A model generated the notes under the pieces. It had not been told where the DNA came from, made no database searches, and saw nothing but the letters and a program-made list of their open reading frames with translations. Shown one piece after another: positions 25,676 through 33,620 of a stretch of 64,000 bases of DNA. Source of the stretch: SIG351 sp045627045 (GTDB lineage Bacteria; Bacillota; Clostridia; HGM11327); NCBI GenBank assembly GCA_045627045.1, contig JAZQMY010000025.1, positions 16,246 through 80,245 of the forward strand. Reading direction: 5' to 3'. Positions within the stretch are counted from its first letter, which is position 1, and each line of letters begins with the position of its first letter. A program made the translations under genes and the position numbers.

Positions 25676-27454
25676 ATGATCATGGAGAAAAAGGCTGCAA
25701 ATTTCATTAACGGTGCGGCAATATTGTCTGCCGCCGGAATTATTGTAAAGATTCTCGGTGCCATCTTCAGAATACCTCTCACAAACATCATCGGTCCGGA
25801 AGGTATCGGCATCTATCAGCTTGCATACCCGATGTATTCGTTTTTGCTTGTCATTTCCTCGGCAGGCTTCCCGGTAGCCATTTCAAGGCTCGTTGCTGAG
25901 GCTGTAAATGTAGGAGATTACAAGCTCGCCAAGAGGACATTCCGTCTTTCGGAAAAGCTTATGGCAATTCTCGGCGCCGCTGCAATGCTTATAATGATAT
26001 TGTTTAGCTCGCTGATTGCAAAGAGCCAGGGAAACCCCGATTCACGTCCCGTGCTTCTCGCAATAGCTCCAGCAATTCTTCTCGTTTCAACGCTTGCCGC
26101 ATACAGAGGTTACTTCCAGGGTCTTCAGAACATGAAGCCTACCGCACTGTCACAGATACTTGAGCAGCTCATCAAGCTTATCGCCGGTCTCGGTCTTGCC
26201 GCTTACGCAAACAGATACGGTGCAAAGTGGGGTGCCTTCGGTGCAGTGCTCGGCGTTACGATAAGTGAATTTGCCGCTCTTGTATATATAATGGTGCTTT
26301 ATCTTGCAAAAAAGAAAACGCTTGAAAAAGATATAGAGGATATGGAGTTCCGCTCTTCCAGGGTATCTTCAAAGAAGATCATCGGAAGAGTCGTAACAAT
26401 AGCTATACCTGTTGCAATTGGCTCGGCCATTCTGCCTCTCGTATCAATGATAGACCAACTTATCGTTATAAACGGTCTGAAGGGAATAATTCCAGAGATC
26501 ACGAATCTGAACCTGCCTTTTGATATGGAATCGATTCGTGCTTACGCCGCAAAGCTCGGACTCGACACTGCCTCTGCCGAAATATTGCAGGGATTGAAGA
26601 GTGTCGGAGATATCAAGGAATATTTGCCTGAGCTTTACGAAAAATATATTACTTCACTTGCAACAAGTCTTTACGGAATCATGTCCGGAACCTGCTCGCC
26701 TATCACGGCGCTTCCGCTTATTTTCTCGACTTCAATCGCCATTAGCCTTGTACCTGCGGTTTCTCAGGCAAGAGCAAGACGCAGCAGAAAAGAGGTTTGT
26801 GAAAAGGCAACAACAGGCTTCAGAATGACCTCATTCATTACCTTCCCGTGTGCGGTCGGAATATTCGTTCTCGCAGATCCGATCATCAGAACGCTTTACA
26901 GCTCTTACTCCGAATGGGAAATACTCGTTGCAGCAAGATGTCTGCGTGTGATGTCTCTTACCGTATTCGTACTTCCGCTCATACATACCGCAACCGCAAT
27001 CCTTCAGGGCGTAGCAAAGCAGAATCTTCCTGTGGTCAATCTTGCAATCGGTGCCTTGATCCTCAAGTTTCCGGTCACGCTTATCTGCATAAGAATACCT
27101 TCACTCAACATTCTCGGTGCCGCAATCGGTACAGTCCTGATTTTCAGCTTTGCCGCTGCCGCAGACATACTCTTTGTGAAGCGTGCAACAAGAATGAAAA
27201 TCAAGTGGATGCAGATGTTCATCAGACCACTTCTTACGAGTGCGGCGATGGGTTTGGTTGCTTTTGTGGTATATACGCTCCTGCATAAAGCGCTACATTC
27301 CGTCGTGATACCTATGGGACTTGCAATCATATGCGGCATACTCATCTATTTTGCTCTTTCACTTATTACTCACGCAATCAAAAAGAGCGATCTTGAGTTT
27401 CTGCCGAAGGGACAGGTCATTGCACGCAAACTGTCAAGATTCATTGATGACTGA
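25676..27454 (+). CDS. SpoVB/MurJ-like lipid flippase family protein
   Basis: 592 residues, about 14 membrane spans, of the MOP/MATE-like polysaccharide-biosynthesis exporters. FRIPLTNIIGPEGIGIYQLA near residue 32 is typical of SpoVB/YabM/YkvU. Such proteins move lipid-linked cell-wall precursors; SpoVB acts in spore cortex synthesis. Followed by mazG, rqcP, yabP and yabQ, it corresponds in position to Bacillus yabM. Two ATGs (25676, 25682) are possible; GGAAGG lies close to the first and at better spacing for the second. Confidence 0.85.
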   Translation: MIMEKKAANFINGAAILSAAGIIVKILGAIFRIPLTNIIGPEGIGIYQLAYPMYSFLLVISSAGFPVAISRLVAEAVNVGDYKLAKRTFRLSEKLMAILGAAAMLIMILFSSLIAKSQGNPDSRPVLLAIAPAILLVSTLAAYRGYFQGLQNMKPTALSQILEQLIKLIAGLGLAAYANRYGAKWGAFGAVLGVTISEFAALVYIMVLYLAKKKTLEKDIEDMEFRSSRVSSKKIIGRVVTIAIPVAIGSAILPLVSMIDQLIVINGLKGIIPEITNLNLPFDMESIRAYAAKLGLDTASAEILQGLKSVGDIKEYLPELYEKYITSLATSLYGIMSGTCSPITALPLIFSTSIAISLVPAVSQARARRSRKEVCEKATTGFRMTSFITFPCAVGIFVLADPIIRTLYSSYSEWEILVAARCLRVMSLTVFVLPLIHTATAILQGVAKQNLPVVNLAIGALILKFPVTLICIRIPSLNILGAAIGTVLIFSFAAAADILFVKRATRMKIKWMQMFIRPLLTSAAMGLVAFVVYTLLHKALHSVVIPMGLAIICGILIYFALSLITHAIKKSDLEFLPKGQVIARKLSRFIDD

Positions 27455-27468
27455 AAAGGAGAAAACAA

Positions 27469-28848
27469 ATGAAAAAAATAACGATCGTGCCGCTCGGTGA
27501 TTCGGATATCAACGGACTTTCCGTAGGCGCATATAAATATATTTTTGAAGGTGGCATAGCTTCAAAGCACGTTATCTGCCGCACAGACCGTCACAGCGTT
27601 GCAGAATATATGAAGTCGAATGGAATTTCATTTGAAACGCTTGACCGCTTCTACGAGGCTTCTGAGACCTTTGACGATATGTACATCCGTGTGATGGAAT
27701 ACTTTGAAAGCATCCTCGCTAACGGAGAGAGCATAGTATTCTGCGTGCCGGGAATCCCGGCAAACGGCGACATCCTCGTCGGCAAAATGCTTGAAACGTT
27801 CGGGGAAGACATTGAAATCCTCGGCGGAACGGACGTTGTCTCAAGAATAACATCCAAAGCGGGAATAGTTTCCGACAAGGGAATAAGCTTAATACCTGCA
27901 CACCTTCTGAACAAGAGCCTTATCAATACAAGAGTCATGAATATCATCACTGAAGTTGACAACAAATTTCTTGCTTCGGAAATCAAGCTTATGCTTCTTG
28001 ATAAATATCCTGACGATACGGAAATTCTCTATATTTACGGTCACCCGGATGCAAAAATCGTCAAAACCTCCCTTTTTGACCTTGACAGACAAAAAATATT
28101 TGATTTTTCTGTGAATTTTGTAATTTACCCCCTTGACAATTTTGAGAAAAAGTTCTATGATATAGAGGCGCTTTTTGAAGTAATGAGAATTCTCAGGGGA
28201 AGACCTCCGGAATCCTATAACGGAACGTTGAAATATTCCGAAAACGGTTGCTCATGGGACAAAGAACAGACTCACCGTTCCATCAGAGTCAACATGATTG
28301 AAGAGGCTTATGAGGTAGTTCAGGCTATCAATAATGACGATACAGACAATCTCATAGAAGAGCTCGGAGATATGCTCCTTCAGATCGTTTTTCACGCCGA
28401 GATCGCAAGTGAGACAGGCGAATTCGATTTCAAGGATATCGTGAACGGTATTTCAGAAAAACTCCTCAGACGTCATCCTCACGTGTTCGGAGACATCACG
28501 GCAAATAACGCCGATGAAGCTCTGAAATCATGGGAGGAAATGAAAAAGCAGGAGAAGAAGGATAAAGCAGTTTCAGCATCCATTGCCGGTCTGCCAAAGG
28601 ATCTGCCTTCACTCACAAAGGCCTGCAAAATTCAGAAAAAAACAGGTTCTGTCGGATTTGATTTTGCATATTCCGAAGAAGCAAAGCAAATATTATCCGA
28701 TATAACCGAAAAAGCCACAAAAGAAAATATTGGTGAGCTTCTCTTTGCGACAGCTGATGCCGCAAGACAGCTCGGATATGATCCCGATATAGAGCTTATC
28801 GAGTTCACAGACAGATTCGTTGACAGGTTCAACAAAGAAAATGCTTGA
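27469..28848 (+). CDS. mazG: MazG nucleoside-triphosphate pyrophosphohydrolase fused to a tetrapyrrole-methylase-like domain (YabN type)
   Basis: 459 residues. Residues 1-215 resemble the SAM-dependent tetrapyrrole methylase fold (IVFCVPGIPANGD near 85; IPAHLLNKSLINT near 142). Residues about 230-459 are MazG, with the metal-binding helices IEEAYEVVQAI (about 277) and NLIEELGDMLLQIVFHAEIA (about 293), then RRHPHVFGD. MazG hydrolyses (d)NTPs and damaged nucleotides. The methylase-MazG fusion is the standard Firmicutes form and lies in the yabM-yabN-yabO order. The fused N-terminal domain has no settled function. Confidence 0.93.
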   Translation: MKKITIVPLGDSDINGLSVGAYKYIFEGGIASKHVICRTDRHSVAEYMKSNGISFETLDRFYEASETFDDMYIRVMEYFESILANGESIVFCVPGIPANGDILVGKMLETFGEDIEILGGTDVVSRITSKAGIVSDKGISLIPAHLLNKSLINTRVMNIITEVDNKFLASEIKLMLLDKYPDDTEILYIYGHPDAKIVKTSLFDLDRQKIFDFSVNFVIYPLDNFEKKFYDIEALFEVMRILRGRPPESYNGTLKYSENGCSWDKEQTHRSIRVNMIEEAYEVVQAINNDDTDNLIEELGDMLLQIVFHAEIASETGEFDFKDIVNGISEKLLRRHPHVFGDITANNADEALKSWEEMKKQEKKDKAVSASIAGLPKDLPSLTKACKIQKKTGSVGFDFAYSEEAKQILSDITEKATKENIGELLFATADAARQLGYDPDIELIEFTDRFVDRFNKENA

Positions 28849-28920
28849 TCGCCGTATTTGATTTTTCAATCGGCATAAATAATTAATTCTAATATTATAC
28901 ATTTCAAAGGAGAAAGAATA

Positions 28921-29199
28921 ATGAATAAAAACAGTTTGATCGTGGAAGTAGCAGACAGAACTAATATTTCCAAAAAGCAGTCAAAAGAAATAGTAGAAGC
29001 AGTTTTCGATGCTATGGCAGATGCTCTTAAGAGCGGTGATAACGTTCAGATCGTAGGTTTCGGTAATTTCAAGGTTAAGGAGCGTCAGGAAAGAAAGGGT
29101 GTAAGCCTCCAGTCAAAGGATACAATCACATTCCCGCCGTGCAAAGTTGTTTCTTTTAAGATCGGCAAGACACTTCGTGACACACTCAACGAAGACTGA
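28921..29199 (+). CDS. hup: HU-family DNA-binding protein
   Basis: 92 residues, full length. Nucleoid-associated protein that bends DNA. VQIVGFGNFKVKERQERKG leads into the beta arm, with FPPCKVVSFKIGKTLRD at the end; a Cys replaces the more usual Ala/Lys near the Pro. AAAGGAG precedes the ATG. It lies between mazG and rqcP, as in many Clostridia, and is followed by its own terminator. Confidence 0.96.
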   Translation: MNKNSLIVEVADRTNISKKQSKEIVEAVFDAMADALKSGDNVQIVGFGNFKVKERQERKGVSLQSKDTITFPPCKVVSFKIGKTLRDTLNED

Positions 29200-29215
29200 T
29201 CATTACAGATTTCGG

Positions 29216-29247
29216 GCTGCTGGGCAAATTGCTTCAGCAGCTTTTTT
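29216..29247 (+). terminator. hup terminator
   Basis: GCTGCTG (29216-29222) and CAGCAGC (29235-29241), followed by six T (29242-29247). Confidence 0.9.
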
Positions 29248-29265
29248 CATAATGCGGAGGTAAAA

Positions 29266-29505
29266 ATGAGACTTGACAAATATCTCAAAGTCACAAGGAT
29301 CATAAAAAGAAGACCTGTTGCAAACGAAGCGTGTGATAACGGAAGAGTATCCATCAACGGAAGAGTTGCAAAGGCTTCAGCAGAGGTTAAGCCCGGTGAC
29401 ATAATAGAAATAAATTTCGGTGATTCTCCGAAAAAGTATGAGGTAATTGACGTAAAGGAAACAGTCGGCAAAAACGGAGCTGTGGATTTATACAGAATTC
29501 TTTGA
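29266..29505 (+). CDS. rqcP: S4-domain RNA-binding protein RqcP (YabO)
   Basis: 79 residues, entirely an S4 domain: MRLDKYLKVTRIIKRRPVA, then DNGRVSINGRVAKA and PGDIIEINFG. RqcP works with RqcH in C-terminal alanine tailing of stalled nascent chains on the 50S subunit. GGAGG precedes the ATG. The yabN-yabO-yabP-yabQ neighbourhood supports orthology. Confidence 0.92.
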   Translation: MRLDKYLKVTRIIKRRPVANEACDNGRVSINGRVAKASAEVKPGDIIEINFGDSPKKYEVIDVKETVGKNGAVDLYRIL

Positions 29506-29576
29506 TCACGGTTCTTTTTTGTCATCCTTCCGAATATATTATCAGTGAAATCTGACATTGACGGAAGGTAACAAAT

Positions 29577-29879
29577 ATGGAATATACAGGTCTTGAAGAA
29601 AACACACAAAAGAAAAGCTTTTCAGAACACACCCTGAAGCTTGAAAACAGAAAAACTATGTCCGTGACTGGCGTTACAGACGTTGACGGCTTTGACGAGC
29701 ACACGATCGTCCTTGCAACCTCTTACGGCATGATGACAATAGAGGGAAGCTCACTGCATATAAGCAAGCTGAATGTCGAGGAAGGTTTTCTTTCCGTTGA
29801 CGGAGCAGTAAGCTCCATCCGGTATTCCGATGCGGATATGACGGAAAAGGGAGGAATTCTTTCGAGGCTGTTCCGATGA
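29577..29879 (+). CDS. yabP: sporulation protein YabP
   Basis: 100 residues, a small YabP/YqfC-type beta protein (LENRKTMSVTGVTDVDGFDE, then the short strand VLATSYGMMTIEGSSLHI). It is needed for sporulation in Bacillus, exact role unsettled. GGAAGG precedes the ATG. The upstream gap contains AATATATT then CATTGAC at a spacing near that of sigma-E promoters, but the match is weak. The stop overlaps the next gene (ATGA). Confidence 0.9.
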   Translation: MEYTGLEENTQKKSFSEHTLKLENRKTMSVTGVTDVDGFDEHTIVLATSYGMMTIEGSSLHISKLNVEEGFLSVDGAVSSIRYSDADMTEKGGILSRLFR

Positions 29880-30247
29880 AGGATATTGAAATTCCCGATC
29901 TCGAAAAGCGTTTCGGCTTCAGAAGCATAGGCTCACAGGCGCTTCAGTTCGGAGTCAGCCTTCTTTTCGGTGCAGTTGTGATCCTGATTTACACAGGGTA
30001 CACGTGGCTCTTCAGGAGGTTCTTCAGAAACCGTCTGAAAAGCCGTATAATCCTGTTTTTTGCCGACATATCATTCTGGCTGATTGCTTCTGTATTCGCG
30101 TTCATGATGTATTACAGGCTCGACGGAGCCGATATAAGGCCATATTGTTTTATATGGATTTTCACAGGTATGGCTGCGGCATATAACATAAAGCTCTTTA
30201 TTCTTAAAAAAAGGAGAAAAGAGCCTCAAAAAAATGAAAATGAGTAA
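29876..30247 (+). CDS. yabQ: YabQ-like sporulation membrane protein
   Basis: 123 residues with about three membrane spans and a basic C-terminal tail (KKRRKEPQ). The identification rests on overlap with yabP, size and topology; YabQ sequences are poorly conserved. In Bacillus YabQ is required for spore cortex formation. In Bacillus divIC follows; here an opposing regulator gene follows instead, so divIC must lie elsewhere. Confidence 0.7.
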   Translation: MKDIEIPDLEKRFGFRSIGSQALQFGVSLLFGAVVILIYTGYTWLFRRFFRNRLKSRIILFFADISFWLIASVFAFMMYYRLDGADIRPYCFIWIFTGMAAAYNIKLFILKKRRKEPQKNENE

Positions 30248-30250
30248 GAA

Positions 30251-30291
30251 AAATATCCGGCAGAGCAGTGCTTTGTCGGATATTTGTTTTT
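30251..30291. terminator. terminator between yabQ and the XRE regulator
   Basis: AAATATCCG (30251-30259) pairs with CGGATATTT (30277-30285), then GTTTTT. A-rich sequence on the left would allow use in both directions. Confidence 0.8.
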
Positions 30292-30308
30292 AGTGCTGAC
30301 TTTCATTA

Positions 30309-31040
30309 TTACAGATAAAGTACCTTTTGCCCCTGCTCATACGCTTCCATAATGGTCTTCATAGCTTCTCTGGCTTTTGCCTCTTCGTTTGAAGGGTATT
30401 GAGCGATACTCCCGCCATGTCTGCCCGGAGCAAAAATCTGCCAATTTCCGTTTCCGAGTCTTCTTAAATTATAAATACCCTCAAAACCGACTGATGTTTC
30501 ACCGTATGGGGAAACAACCATAAGCACATTGTGCCTGTTTGAGGTTTTATTGTGGGGCGATCCGGATGGATCACCGTCATCGTCTCTTGAGAGCAGATCC
30601 TCAAGCATTTCGGAAACATCTTCTACCTTCTCAGACAACTCATCAAAATCTATTCCATCAATAGCGTTTTCAACTACATCATCAACTGTATAAATAACGC
30701 ATTTAATTTCATTTATTTGAGATAAAAGCTCACTGAGCCTGCTGTCAAGTGCTTCCGATACAGCCTTCTGAACTATTTCCGGCAATATTTCTTTTATTGT
30801 GTCTATGATTGCTTCTTTTTGGGTATCATTTCGGCAATTCTCATTTTCGCACTCGAACAAGTCCGCAATGTTTACGTTCAAAGCCTTTGCTATTGCAGGG
30901 ATGAGGCTTATATCGGGAGATGAGACCTCCGATTCCCACTTTGAGACGGATTGGTTGCTCACTCCAACGATCTGCCCTAATTGTTCCTGCGTCAGATTCA
31001 TTTGTTTTCTTGATGCTGCTATTTGTTTTCCTATGCTCAT
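30309..31040 (-). CDS. XRE-family regulator with an acidic linker and an uncommon C-terminal domain
   Basis: 243 residues. HTH_3 at 5-60 (MNLTQEQLGQIVGVSNQSVS, then WESEVSSPD). Residues about 75-150 are predicted helical and very acidic, perhaps a coiled coil. Residues about 170-243 form a separate small domain (FEGIYNLRRLGNGNWQIFAP, then YPSNEEAKAREAMKTIMEAY and EQGQKVLYL). Its end resembles the short AK-rich EEIxxAYxxGxKVxxMP tail I know from many Firmicutes phage-type and orphan proteins; its function is unknown. GGAGG lies 7 bases upstream of the ATG. Single gene with its own promoter; target genes unknown. Confidence 0.8.
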   Translation of the reverse strand: MSIGKQIAASRKQMNLTQEQLGQIVGVSNQSVSKWESEVSSPDISLIPAIAKALNVNIADLFECENENCRNDTQKEAIIDTIKEILPEIVQKAVSEALDSRLSELLSQINEIKCVIYTVDDVVENAIDGIDFDELSEKVEDVSEMLEDLLSRDDDGDPSGSPHNKTSNRHNVLMVVSPYGETSVGFEGIYNLRRLGNGNWQIFAPGRHGGSIAQYPSNEEAKAREAMKTIMEAYEQGQKVLYL

Positions 31041-31062
31041 ATCAAACCTCCGTTTTTCTTCT

Positions 31063-31091
31063 ATTATACCATACTAAATTTGATAATTAAA
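31063..31091 (-). promoter_or_regulatory. promoter of the XRE regulator
   Basis: Minus strand: TTTAAT (31091-31086), 17-bp spacer, TATAAT (31068-31063), TGG extended -10. Confidence 0.65.
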
Positions 31092-31095
31092 TATA

Positions 31096-31112
31096 TCAGA
31101 TGGAGAATCTGA
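31096..31112. promoter_or_regulatory. candidate operator upstream of the XRE promoter
   Basis: TCAGAT-GGAGA-ATCTGA, a perfect 6-5-6 dyad immediately upstream of the -35. Position and symmetry would suit autoregulation; inference only. Confidence 0.35.
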
Positions 31113-31210
31113 AGTTATTATTTTCTTTTTTCGGATAGGAAATATATCAGCAAAAAAACATTTACGGATCATAATTATCCAAAAAGTTGGAAAATAAGAA
31201 AAAAACAGAT

Positions 31211-31257
31211 AAAAGTCCATATCAACTCAAAGCATCGAGCGGTATGGACTTTTTATA
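31211..31257 (-). terminator. terminator of the yicC-to-napH-like operon
   Basis: AAAAGTCCATA (31211-31221) pairs with TATGGACTTTT (31243-31253), with T runs on either side. It lies just past the last gene of the operon. Confidence 0.75.
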
Positions 31258-31262
31258 AACAA

Positions 31263-32081
31263 TTACAATGCCTTCTTAGGGCAAGCCTTCACACACTCCA
31301 TGCACATAATGCATTCGGTCGCATTCTTTCTTTTTGCCGAGTTATCCGTAACATCAACATCCATAGGGCAGACTCTCTTGCATTTTCCGCATCCTACGCA
31401 TTTTTCCTTGTCGCATCTGACCTTCAGAAGAGAAAATCTGCTCATCGGCTTGAGAAAAACAGTTATAGGACACAGATATTTGCAGAAAGCTCTGTTGTCC
31501 TTCATTGCATAAGCAAGGATGATTCCGGAAGCATAGTAGAGAACATTTCCTATGATGAACGCATAAAACATTATTCTTTCAAGCTTTCCGACGTTGAAAA
31601 GGAAGAGCGCCCCGACAAACGCCAACGATACCGCAAACGTCACCAAACGCATCCAGCCGAGCTTTTTGCGTGGCTTCTGTGGAATTTTATACGGAAGAAA
31701 ATCGAGCACCATAGCCGTCCAGCAGGCGTATCCGCACCAGCCTCTTCCGAAAATCAGCGGGCCGAATATTTTAGCGACGGCATAATGGATCGTTGCCGCT
31801 TCGAATACTCCCGTGAACAGGTAATACCAGAAGCCCTCTATCTGCATATTTTCATTACATATCAGCCCGAGATAAACAAGCATATACGTTCCGACAAGAA
31901 GCTGAACCACACGCCTTGCATACTTTTTATTCTTTATAAAAAGCACAAGTCCGAGCGTAATCGATGATCCGATATACGAGAAATTGAAAAGATAGAACAG
32001 ATTGTCCTTCGTCAACCAAAGGGAAAACCCAACTGCCTCAAAAAGAAGCCATATCAGAATCGGAATTATATATTTCTTCAT
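31263..32081 (-). CDS. NapH/NosR-like membrane ferredoxin protein with two 4Fe-4S motifs
   Basis: 272 residues from the ATG at 32081; an in-frame ATG at 32114 would overlap rpe and has no ribosome site. About six membrane spans with the family loop GRGWCGYACW (about 122-131) and a second FCKYLCP. The C-terminus has two ferredoxin clusters, CVGCGKCKRVCP and CIMCMECVKACP. Such proteins pass electrons across or within the membrane; no NosR, NapG or other partner is nearby, so the redox role is open. It is last in the yicC operon, where Bacillus has thiN. Confidence 0.78.
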   Translation of the reverse strand: MKKYIIPILIWLLFEAVGFSLWLTKDNLFYLFNFSYIGSSITLGLVLFIKNKKYARRVVQLLVGTYMLVYLGLICNENMQIEGFWYYLFTGVFEAATIHYAVAKIFGPLIFGRGWCGYACWTAMVLDFLPYKIPQKPRKKLGWMRLVTFAVSLAFVGALFLFNVGKLERIMFYAFIIGNVLYYASGIILAYAMKDNRAFCKYLCPITVFLKPMSRFSLLKVRCDKEKCVGCGKCKRVCPMDVDVTDNSAKRKNATECIMCMECVKACPKKAL

Positions 32082-32094
32082 CCGTCTTTGTCGA

Positions 32095-32751
32095 TCAGCC
32101 TTCAGAAATCTCAATAAGGTCGTTTATTGCTTTCTCTCTGTCTTCTTTTCCGAATACGGCAGTTCCTGCAACAGCTATATCACAGCCTGCATCTGCAACT
32201 GATTTTACGGTCGATGCATTTACTCCGCCGTCAATCTGAACAAGAGTTTCAAGTCCGCGTTCGCTTATGATCTTCTTTGCTTCCTTTACCTTGTCGAGTG
32301 ACTCCGGCATGAATTTCTGACCGCCGAATCCAGGCTCAACACTCATGATGAGGAGCATATCTATCATATCAAGATACTTTGCTATTGCCGAAACAGGCGT
32401 TTTGGGTTTGATGGAAAGCGCAACCATAACGTTCTTTGATCTGATATAGTCGATCACCTTTTCCGGCTCTTCGACCGCCTCAAAGTGGAACGTAATGCTG
32501 TCGGCACCTGTCGCAACAAATTCATCAATGTATTTCATAGGGTCGCTTATCATAAGATGAACATCAAAAAACAGCTCTGAATAAGGTCTGATCTGTTTGA
32601 TTACGGAAGGCCCGAATGATATGTTCGGAACGAAATGTCCGTCCATTACATCAAGGTGAAGCATACTTGCTTCTGTATTGTTCAGTGATACAACTTCGCT
32701 CTTCAATGAAGTAAAATCTGCCGCAAGGAGCGACGGAGCAATCTTTATCAT
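32095..32751 (-). CDS. rpe: ribulose-phosphate 3-epimerase
   Basis: 218 residues, TIM barrel. It interconverts ribulose-5-P and xylulose-5-P in the pentose phosphate pathway. IAPSLLAADF (3-12), HLDVMDGHFVPNISFGP (about 32-48), MSVEPGFGGQKF (about 135-146) and IDGGVNAST (about 173-181) hold the catalytic Asp residues and metal ligands. The start overlaps the rsgA stop by four bases. Confidence 0.96.
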   Translation of the reverse strand: MIKIAPSLLAADFTSLKSEVVSLNNTEASMLHLDVMDGHFVPNISFGPSVIKQIRPYSELFFDVHLMISDPMKYIDEFVATGADSITFHFEAVEEPEKVIDYIRSKNVMVALSIKPKTPVSAIAKYLDMIDMLLIMSVEPGFGGQKFMPESLDKVKEAKKIISERGLETLVQIDGGVNASTVKSVADAGCDIAVAGTAVFGKEDREKAINDLIEISEG

Positions 32752-33620
32752 TTGTAATTTACCTTTCTTGATAATATTTCTTCTTTGATTTTTATGTAGT
32801 TTTTATATCTTGTCTTTGATATCTCTGAATTATTCACTGCTTCTTTTATAGCGCAATTCGGTTCATGCGTATGAGTACAGGAATTGAATGCACACTGCTT
32901 CTGATATTTTCTGAATTCGGGATAGCAGGCACAAAGAGCTTCTACATCAGGCACTTCCGTATCATACTTTGAAAATCCGGGAGTATCCATAACGTACTTT
33001 CCCGGCGCGACCTCGCACAGCTCAACATGGCGTGTGGTGTGCTTTCCTCGCTCAAGCTTTTCCGATAGTTCTCCGATTTCAATGTTCTTTTCCGGAAGAA
33101 GCATCTGAAGAAGAGAAGACTTGCCGACTCCCGACTGTCCCGCAAAGGAAGTCACGCCTTCCTTGAGATAGTCTGTAAGGCTCCTTATTCCGTCCGGAGA
33201 GGTGCAATTTGTTTCTATCACGTCCAATCCGGTTGCAAAAAGGTGCGCTCTGAGCATTGAAACAGAGTCTTTGTCAGCCACATCGCATTTATTGATAATC
33301 ACGAACGGCACAATTCCCATGGAAAATGCCGTTACGGTAAGCTTATCAAGCATAAATGTATCAGCCTGCGGCAGACCGGCAGAAAGAACTATTCCCAAAT
33401 AGTCAATATTTGCAACCGGCGGTCTTATCAGAATATTCTTTCTTGAAAGGATTTCCGTAATAAAACCCGTTTCATCCGTTACAACGTTATCTCCGACGCA
33501 GGGAATGAGCTTTTCCTTCCTGAAAAGACCTCTTGCTTTACAATTAACGGTTTGGGTGCCGTCAGTCACAGTATAAATGCCTCCGACACCCTTGATTATT
33601 TTTCCATTTAACATTGTCAT
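32748..33620 (-). CDS. rsgA: ribosome small-subunit-dependent GTPase A
   Basis: 290 residues from the ATG at 33620, which overlaps the prkC stop (TGATG); a second ATG lies six bases on. An OB fold comes first, then a circularly permuted GTPase: G4 NKCD, G1 GQSGVGKSSLL, G3 DTPGFSKYD, in that order. Last comes a Cys-His zinc knuckle (CAFNSCTHTHEPNC). It helps mature the 30S subunit. In Bacillus the same gene (cpgA/yloQ) follows prkC and its product is a kinase substrate. Confidence 0.95.
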   Translation of the reverse strand: MTMLNGKIIKGVGGIYTVTDGTQTVNCKARGLFRKEKLIPCVGDNVVTDETGFITEILSRKNILIRPPVANIDYLGIVLSAGLPQADTFMLDKLTVTAFSMGIVPFVIINKCDVADKDSVSMLRAHLFATGLDVIETNCTSPDGIRSLTDYLKEGVTSFAGQSGVGKSSLLQMLLPEKNIEIGELSEKLERGKHTTRHVELCEVAPGKYVMDTPGFSKYDTEVPDVEALCACYPEFRKYQKQCAFNSCTHTHEPNCAIKEAVNNSEISKTRYKNYIKIKEEILSRKVNYK

